NCBI GenBank assembly: GCA_012034405.1
Contig: JAAVLZ010000006.1
Location: 62,001-126,000, forward strand
Source of the DNA: Oscillospiraceae bacterium HV4-5-C5C
GTDB taxonomy: Bacteria > Bacillota > Clostridia > Saccharofermentanales > Fastidiosipilaceae
Length of the DNA: 64,000 nucleotides
Reading direction: 5' to 3'
The notes beneath the pieces were generated by a model. The model was not told the DNA's origin, ran no database searches, and was given only the letters and a program-made list of their open reading frames with translations. The translations under genes were made by a program, and so were the position numbers. The number at the start of each line of letters is the position of its first letter. Within the stretch, counting starts at the first letter, position 1. Positions 59,784 through 64,000 of this stretch are shown in pieces.

Positions 59784-62633
59784 ATGATGAAGACAAAAGC
59801 AGCCGTGCCGCAGCCTGCGGCCGTGGCAGACGTGGCCCAGCGCTGGAGCAGACAGATCTGCGCTTCGCCGGAGGAAATGCAGCCCTACTTGTCCTACCTG
59901 TACCAGACCCTTCCGATCGCTGATTGCCTGGAACAGCCGTTCTCCTACTTTTATAAAGTCGTTCGTCACGCGCTGTACCTCAGAGATAATTTTCACCGGG
60001 TAGCCGCCCTGGACGACGCGGTCTTTAAGGCCTACATTCTTTGCCCGCGGATTAATAATGAAGAGCTGAGCTATTATCACACTACGTTTTTTAATGAGAT
60101 TTATCCGCGAATCCAAGGCCTGGAACTGGAACCGGCAATCCAGGAGGTCAATCGCTGGGCGGCAGAAAATACCGGTTATGAAACGCAGGATGCCCGCACC
60201 GCCTCAGCCTTGACTGTCTATGAGAATGGCGGCGGCCGCTGCGGGGAAGAAAGCACCTTTTTAGTTGCGGCGCTGCGGTCTGTCGGCATACCGGCCCGTC
60301 AGGTCTATGTTCCCCGCTGGTCTCACTGTGATGACAACCATGCCTGGACAGAGATTCTCTGCCGGGGCGAATGGTTTTTTACCGGCGCCTGCGAACCTCA
60401 GACCCGCCTCAATCTGGGCTGGTTCAACCGGGCGGCCAGCCGGGCCATGCTGGTGCATTCCCGGCTCTTTGGTCCGGAGCAAACCGGCTTTGATGGCTTG
60501 CCTATTGGCAGTGAAGCTGGTCAGTATTTTTATAATCAACTGCCCCGCTACGCTGACAGCCGCTACTGGCGCCTGACTGTACAAAAAAGCGGAAAGCCGG
60601 CCGCCGGCGCGCTGGCAGACATCCGGCTGCTGAATTTTGCCCATGAAACCACCGTAGCCCGGCTGCGCTGTGATGAAAACGGACAGATAGCCATTCATCT
60701 GGGGCGGGGCAGCTTCAGACTGCGGGTGTGTTGGCAGGACCTGATTACCGAGCGCCTGGTGGATGTGACCGAAGAGCCGCAGCTGCTGCTGGAACTGGAT
60801 CAGGCCGCTTTGCTGCAGACCAGTCCGGACAAGGCTGCTGACTCAGCTGATCCGGCCAAGCTTCAGCAGCAGCAATTTTTAGTCAAGGCTCCGGAAGACT
60901 GCGGCCGCAATGTGGTGATACAGGATCAGCAGGAAACAAATGAGGCGGAGCAGCTGCTGCAGCAAACGCAGGAACGGCGGCAGCAGCGACTGGCTACCCT
61001 GCGGGATTTTGCGGTTCCTGATGATCCGCTCTATCTGCCAGTCCGGGAGTTGTTGCTGGCAGCGCGCAGCCATGCCGGTGTTATAGCGGCTTTTTGGGCA
61101 GAGCATCAGTCTAATCCCTGGGCCTTGCGCCTGCTGCTGAGCCTGCGGCATAAGGATTTGCGGGATATTACACCTGAAGCGCTGCACGACCACTTACTTG
61201 CTGCTGCTGCCTGGCGCGGCAAACAACCCAGCCGCGACCACTGGGAAAAAGATACGCCTGCCCAGTGCCGCTTTACCCAATATGTGCTCTGCCCCTGGGT
61301 AGCCTATGAAAACATCCGACCCTGGCGCAGCTTGATACAAGCCTCGTTGCCGCCGGCCTGGGCCAGGCTGGCTCGCCGGGATCCGGCTCAGATCTGGCGT
61401 TTACTGAAGCAGGAGATCAGGCTGGACCCGGCGGCCCGGGCCATGCAGAATCTCTATTTCACGCCTGATCTTGCCTGGCGGTATAAGCTGGCAGATAGCA
61501 AGAGCCTGGATATCCTGTTTGTTGCGGTCCTGCGCTGCCTGGGCGTACCGGCAAGGCTGGCTTCATCAGACGCAGTGCCGGAATTCTGGCTGCGGGGGCA
61601 GTGGCAGCGGGCTGAGCGTGACCTCAGCACCCGCTTAACGCTGGTTTTCCCCGCAGAGACCAGCACCGCCTTCAGTCAGCCTGCCTACGGCCAGAATTGG
61701 AGTATTACGCGCCTGGGCTGCGATAGCAGCGATTGGCCGGTTAATCTGCTGCCTCAGCTGGAAGCGGCTTCGCAAGCCCAGTCCTCCCGCGGATCCCGGC
61801 AAACAGCTCGCGCACGCAGCAGCACGGCGTCCCTTCAGCTGCCTCTTCCAGCCGCGGATCCGAGGCTGGAAGCACTGAGCCGCACGCCGGACCAGAACTG
61901 GCCAAAGCAAAAGGCGTCAGAGCAAATTGAACTCCGCCCTCCAGAAGGTCGTTACCGCCTGCTTTGTCTCCGGCGCGTGAACGGCGGGGATCTCCTGGTG
62001 AGGCAGACAGATTTCAGCCTGCAGGCAGGCGAGCACCTGACCTTACAGCTGGAATTTCCTTCAAGCTGGGAAGAAAATGCCTGCCTGGCCCAGCGCGCTC
62101 AGCCACATCCGCGCTTTCAGCTGCCAGAATTTGACGCGATTAATGAGGCGGGCGAAGTCCGGGTCAGCCGCGATGTTTTTGACGGGCGTTACCAGCTCTT
62201 TGTCTGGCTGGACCCGGGCAGCGAGCCGAGTATCCATTTATTGAATGAGCTGGGACAGGACCAGGAGCTGGCAGCCGAGTCGCTTTTGGGACCGGGGCCG
62301 GACAGCCTGGCCATTCACTGGCTGCTGCGGCAGCGGGATGATATGGATAATCCTAAGTTTCGCGCCTTGCTGGCTAAGAGCCACAGCAGTCAGGTCTACC
62401 TGGGCAGTGGAGAAGCTTATAGCCGTCGCCTGGAGCAAGTGATCCGCCAGGCAGTGGCTCAGCCAGATGGGGTTGAGCAGCCGTATCATCTGCAAGGGCA
62501 ACGCCCCCTGGTGCTGTTGTGCAACCCGTCAGGTGAATGCATTGACTGGCTGGCCGGATATAATATCGGGACTGTGGCCCGGCTGCGGCAGGATCTGGCC
62601 AGGGAGGCGGAACGGGACTGGCCCGGCTGCTAA
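59784..62633 (+). CDS. Large transglutaminase-like protein with catalytic and degenerate modules
   Basis: A 949-aa protein without signal peptide. The transglutaminase-like core around residues 148-205 has Cys153 in GRCGEEST and His186 in DDNHAW, and continues WFFTGACEP. A beta-sandwich-like region follows (about 265-345). Around 567-610 a second core-like stretch, LFVAVLRCLGVPAR, matches FLVAALRSVGIPAR of the first but has Ser in place of Cys and no His. The C-terminal ~130 residues (LVLLCNPSGECIDWLAGYNIGTV) resemble a thioredoxin-like fold. Could be a cytoplasmic protease/peptidase or crosslinker; the function is unknown. A clear terminator follows. Confidence 0.78.
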   Translation: MMKTKAAVPQPAAVADVAQRWSRQICASPEEMQPYLSYLYQTLPIADCLEQPFSYFYKVVRHALYLRDNFHRVAALDDAVFKAYILCPRINNEELSYYHTTFFNEIYPRIQGLELEPAIQEVNRWAAENTGYETQDARTASALTVYENGGGRCGEESTFLVAALRSVGIPARQVYVPRWSHCDDNHAWTEILCRGEWFFTGACEPQTRLNLGWFNRAASRAMLVHSRLFGPEQTGFDGLPIGSEAGQYFYNQLPRYADSRYWRLTVQKSGKPAAGALADIRLLNFAHETTVARLRCDENGQIAIHLGRGSFRLRVCWQDLITERLVDVTEEPQLLLELDQAALLQTSPDKAADSADPAKLQQQQFLVKAPEDCGRNVVIQDQQETNEAEQLLQQTQERRQQRLATLRDFAVPDDPLYLPVRELLLAARSHAGVIAAFWAEHQSNPWALRLLLSLRHKDLRDITPEALHDHLLAAAAWRGKQPSRDHWEKDTPAQCRFTQYVLCPWVAYENIRPWRSLIQASLPPAWARLARRDPAQIWRLLKQEIRLDPAARAMQNLYFTPDLAWRYKLADSKSLDILFVAVLRCLGVPARLASSDAVPEFWLRGQWQRAERDLSTRLTLVFPAETSTAFSQPAYGQNWSITRLGCDSSDWPVNLLPQLEAASQAQSSRGSRQTARARSSTASLQLPLPAADPRLEALSRTPDQNWPKQKASEQIELRPPEGRYRLLCLRRVNGGDLLVRQTDFSLQAGEHLTLQLEFPSSWEENACLAQRAQPHPRFQLPEFDAINEAGEVRVSRDVFDGRYQLFVWLDPGSEPSIHLLNELGQDQELAAESLLGPGPDSLAIHWLLRQRDDMDNPKFRALLAKSHSSQVYLGSGEAYSRRLEQVIRQAVAQPDGVEQPYHLQGQRPLVLLCNPSGECIDWLAGYNIGTVARLRQDLAREAERDWPGC

Positions 62634-62657
62634 GTGGGGCAGAGGGGGATTCAATAT

Positions 62658-62693
62658 GAACTGCAACTGTTTAGACAGACTGCAGTTCTTTTT
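62658..62693 (+). terminator. Rho-independent terminator after the transglutaminase-like gene
   Basis: GAACTGCA (62658-62665) pairs with TGCAGTTC (62681-62688); inside it CTGT pairs with ACAG around a TTAG loop. TTTTT follows at 62689-62693. Confidence 0.85.
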
Positions 62694-62912
62694 GGCTGAC
62701 AGGAGAGTGGGATGAATAAATGTGTATTAATGAATGTAGCAGATAAATGATAAAAGAACGAAATATGGCGATAATCTGATTAAATTATAAATGATGATGT
62801 GCTTTAATGACTAATCTGAAGAAAAGCGATATAACTATGATGAAGAAAAAGAGAAAGTTCAGAACCTTCTCTCCATCATCCACTATGGCCCAATTAGTAA
62901 AAGCACCTGTCA

Positions 62913-62930
62913 TTAAATTCTCGACTATTA
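62913..62930 (+). repeat. 18-bp direct repeat, copy 1
   Basis: TTAAATTCTCGACTATTA, identical to 63050-63067. This copy is followed at once by TTTAAATTCC, so it is flanked by TTAAAT-type ends reminiscent of some type I-B CRISPR repeats. Confidence 0.8.
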
Positions 62931-63049
62931 TTTAAATTCCAATCTGGCAATCAGATGCTTTTCATATTTAAGCACAATGAGGGTTGCTGATCAAATTGAA
63001 AAACTGCTTGATCCTCACGGATTCAAATTCATCATCTAATGCGTTCAGC

Positions 63050-63067
63050 TTAAATTCTCGACTATTA
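63050..63067 (+). repeat. 18-bp direct repeat, copy 2 (abuts cas6 promoter)
   Basis: Exact second copy of TTAAATTCTCGACTATTA, ending 4 bp before the -35 of the cas6 promoter and 137 bp from copy 1. Confidence 0.8.
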
Positions 63068-63071
63068 GGCG

Positions 63072-63100
63072 TTGACAATCTTGAAAGTGCTTTGTATAAT
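63072..63100 (+). promoter_or_regulatory. cas operon promoter (perfect consensus)
   Basis: TTGACA at 63072-63077, a 17-bp spacer and TATAAT at 63095-63100. This is the only fully consensus sigma-A promoter noticed in the window; the transcript would start near 63107. Confidence 0.85.
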
Positions 63101-63141
63101 GACCATATCAACCAAAAAATACTGAAAGGTGGGTTGTGACT

Positions 63142-63879
63142 GTGAAGTATCAATTGCATTTCCAGCTGGATAAGCCGGTTCTGACAGTCAATTATCGAAG
63201 AACTGTACTCAGCTTTATCAAAAAGGCATTGACTGAATATGCCTCTGGCCAGTATTATGATGAGTTTTTTCACGGCAGTGGCAGTAAACCATATTGTTTT
63301 GCTGTTTGCCTGCCCCCAGCCCAAGTCAGAAATAATCAGTTTGATTTACAAGAACCCTGGATTGACGTTAATTTCTCTTCCTTAGATGTTAAAACCTCGT
63401 TGATTTTATATAACGCCTTTACGGGACTTAAATTCAGGTTATTACCTTTAGATGATCATAACTCAATGAAACTAACCAGGATACGCGCAGCCAAAGAAAC
63501 GATTGTTCGCCAAAGCTGTATCATAGGAAAACTGAGCATGCCTTTATGCGTGCGCCTTCACGACCCAGAACAAAATAAGGATCAGTACTTTACGTTTACG
63601 GACCTTGGCTTTGAACAACAGCTAAAATGCATCATTGAAGCCCAGCTGAAATTGAGGCAAGGCGTTGATCCAAATTGGATAGCAGGATTCAGCTTTGCAC
63701 CTGTACAAATGAAAAAAAGTTTTACTAAACATTATGGCCAGCTTATTCCCGGAAGCTTGGGAATCTTTAGGCTTTGTGGCCAGCCGGAATTGTTGAACTA
63801 CTTAGCTAATGAGGGCATGGGCAGCCGGCGATCTGCTGGCTTTGGAACCTTTGATGTAATTGGTCAGGGTGAAGCGTAG
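63142..63879 (+). CDS. cas6: CRISPR-associated endoribonuclease Cas6
   Basis: Processing nuclease (245 aa) that cuts pre-crRNA within the repeat stem. It starts KYQLHFQLDKP, ends in the family's glycine-rich loop GMGSRRSAGFG (near residues 228-238), and shows the ferredoxin-like arrangement between. His residues in the N-terminal part (FFHGSGSKPY) are candidate catalytic positions. GTG 63142 is chosen with AAGGTGG 9 nt upstream; GTG 63136 is also possible. It is the first gene of a cas operon that continues beyond the window; no array or adaptation genes are visible. Confidence 0.9.
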   Translation: MKYQLHFQLDKPVLTVNYRRTVLSFIKKALTEYASGQYYDEFFHGSGSKPYCFAVCLPPAQVRNNQFDLQEPWIDVNFSSLDVKTSLILYNAFTGLKFRLLPLDDHNSMKLTRIRAAKETIVRQSCIIGKLSMPLCVRLHDPEQNKDQYFTFTDLGFEQQLKCIIEAQLKLRQGVDPNWIAGFSFAPVQMKKSFTKHYGQLIPGSLGIFRLCGQPELLNYLANEGMGSRRSAGFGTFDVIGQGEA

Positions 63880-63890
63880 GAGGTGGGTAC

Positions 63891-64000
63891 GTGTCACAAG
63901 ATAACGCTACTGCAGATACGATGACATTAAGACGTTCTTTAAATGATGGATTATTCAATGCAGCCTTATTAGGCTTTGCATATGTCCTTCAGACTGCTAC
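63891..64000 (+). CDS. Start of next cas gene, probably a Cas8/Cst1-like large subunit (partial)
   Basis: Open frame from GTG 63891 to the window end (36 complete codons). AGGAGG at 63878-63883 overlaps the cas6 stop, spacing 7 nt, so it is co-transcribed. The peptide contains LNDGLFNAALLGFAYVL, which resembles the DWLxNAGxxGFLRIL opening of type I-B Cas8b/Cst1 proteins. With cas6 first, this points to a type I-B system, but only 110 bp are visible. Confidence 0.55.
   Translation, partial: MSQDNATADTMTLRRSLNDGLFNAALLGFAYVLQTA

Larger units (their letters stand above)
62694..63071. other. AT-rich non-coding region upstream of cas6
   Basis: About 380 bp with a sharp drop in GC. It holds a long imperfect hairpin at 62837-62879 (core AGAGAA/TTCTCT with GTT/AAC), and two copies of an 18-bp repeat. 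No ORF is supported on either strand. Confidence 0.6.

Noticed and set aside
62929-62943. TATTTAAATTCCAAT as a CRISPR repeat
   Set aside because: It matches only the first part of some type I-B repeats, occurs once and has no spacer structure; kept only as context for the 18-bp repeat finding.
1-64000. tRNA, rRNA, insertion sequences, integrase or prophage genes
   Set aside because: None was recognised on either strand by reading; small RNAs cannot be excluded without a covariance search.

Overview
The window looks like a chromosomal segment of an anaerobic Gram-positive bacterium of the Bacillota, most likely class Clostridia. The signs are four carbohydrate ABC importers of the LplB/YtcP or MalFG type with lipoprotein binding proteins, a YesN/YesM-type two-component system, strong AGGAGG-type ribosome binding sites, a membrane pyrophosphatase, and a Thermoanaerobacter/Clostridium-type secondary alcohol dehydrogenase. 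No rRNA, tRNA, insertion sequence or phage gene was seen. By eye, base composition is mosaic: the sugar loci at 1-3.2 kb and 6.8-18.8 kb are AT-richer, 19-62.6 kb is GC-rich, and the last 1.3 kb (CRISPR edge) is clearly AT-rich.

Layout. 1-3182: end of a sugar importer operon (permease, permease, binding protein), closed by a hairpin. 3291-6748: old-yellow-enzyme NamA (-) and pyrophosphatase hppA (+). 6829-18819: a beta-glucan-type utilisation locus with response regulator, histidine kinase, two permeases, binding protein, and cytoplasmic GH42, GH30 and GH5 enzymes. 18932-22596: two glutathionyl-hydroquinone reductase paralogues flanking a GNAT acetyltransferase and cysK. 22922-28262: an orphan sugar transferase, an AraC regulator, a TIM-barrel sugar isomerase, and two Gfo/Idh/MocA oxidoreductases. 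28309-35650: an IclR regulator diverging from an operon of DapA-family aldolase, binding protein, two permeases and a sialidase-like beta-propeller protein. 35550-45548: CobW-type GTPase, secondary alcohol dehydrogenase, cytidine deaminase, nitroreductase, HflX, an SDR and several uncharacterised membrane or lipoproteins. 45739-48162: leuS with a possible attenuator. 48279-52781: AraC regulator diverging from a MalE/F/G-like importer. 53179-57094: two paralogous membrane-anchored proteins with long Pro/Thr repeat stalks. 57246-62633: methyltransferase, GH29 alpha-fucosidase, large transglutaminase-like protein. 63142-end: cas6 and the start of a probable cas8-type gene.

The catabolic loci share one plan: a surface lipoprotein captures an oligosaccharide, two permeases import it, and cytoplasmic enzymes without signal peptides break it down. 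None of the four importer operons shows an ATPase gene, so a shared MsmX-type ATPase elsewhere is likely. The regulatory DNA is the most unusual part. There is a pair of identical-geometry operators exactly 200 bp apart at the IclR locus, and a terminator between the leuS promoter and its start codon, overlapping a tiny Leu-rich reading frame. An operon terminator lies inside the coding sequence of the convergent CobW gene. An exact 18-bp repeat occurs twice upstream of cas6, one copy abutting a perfect-consensus promoter.
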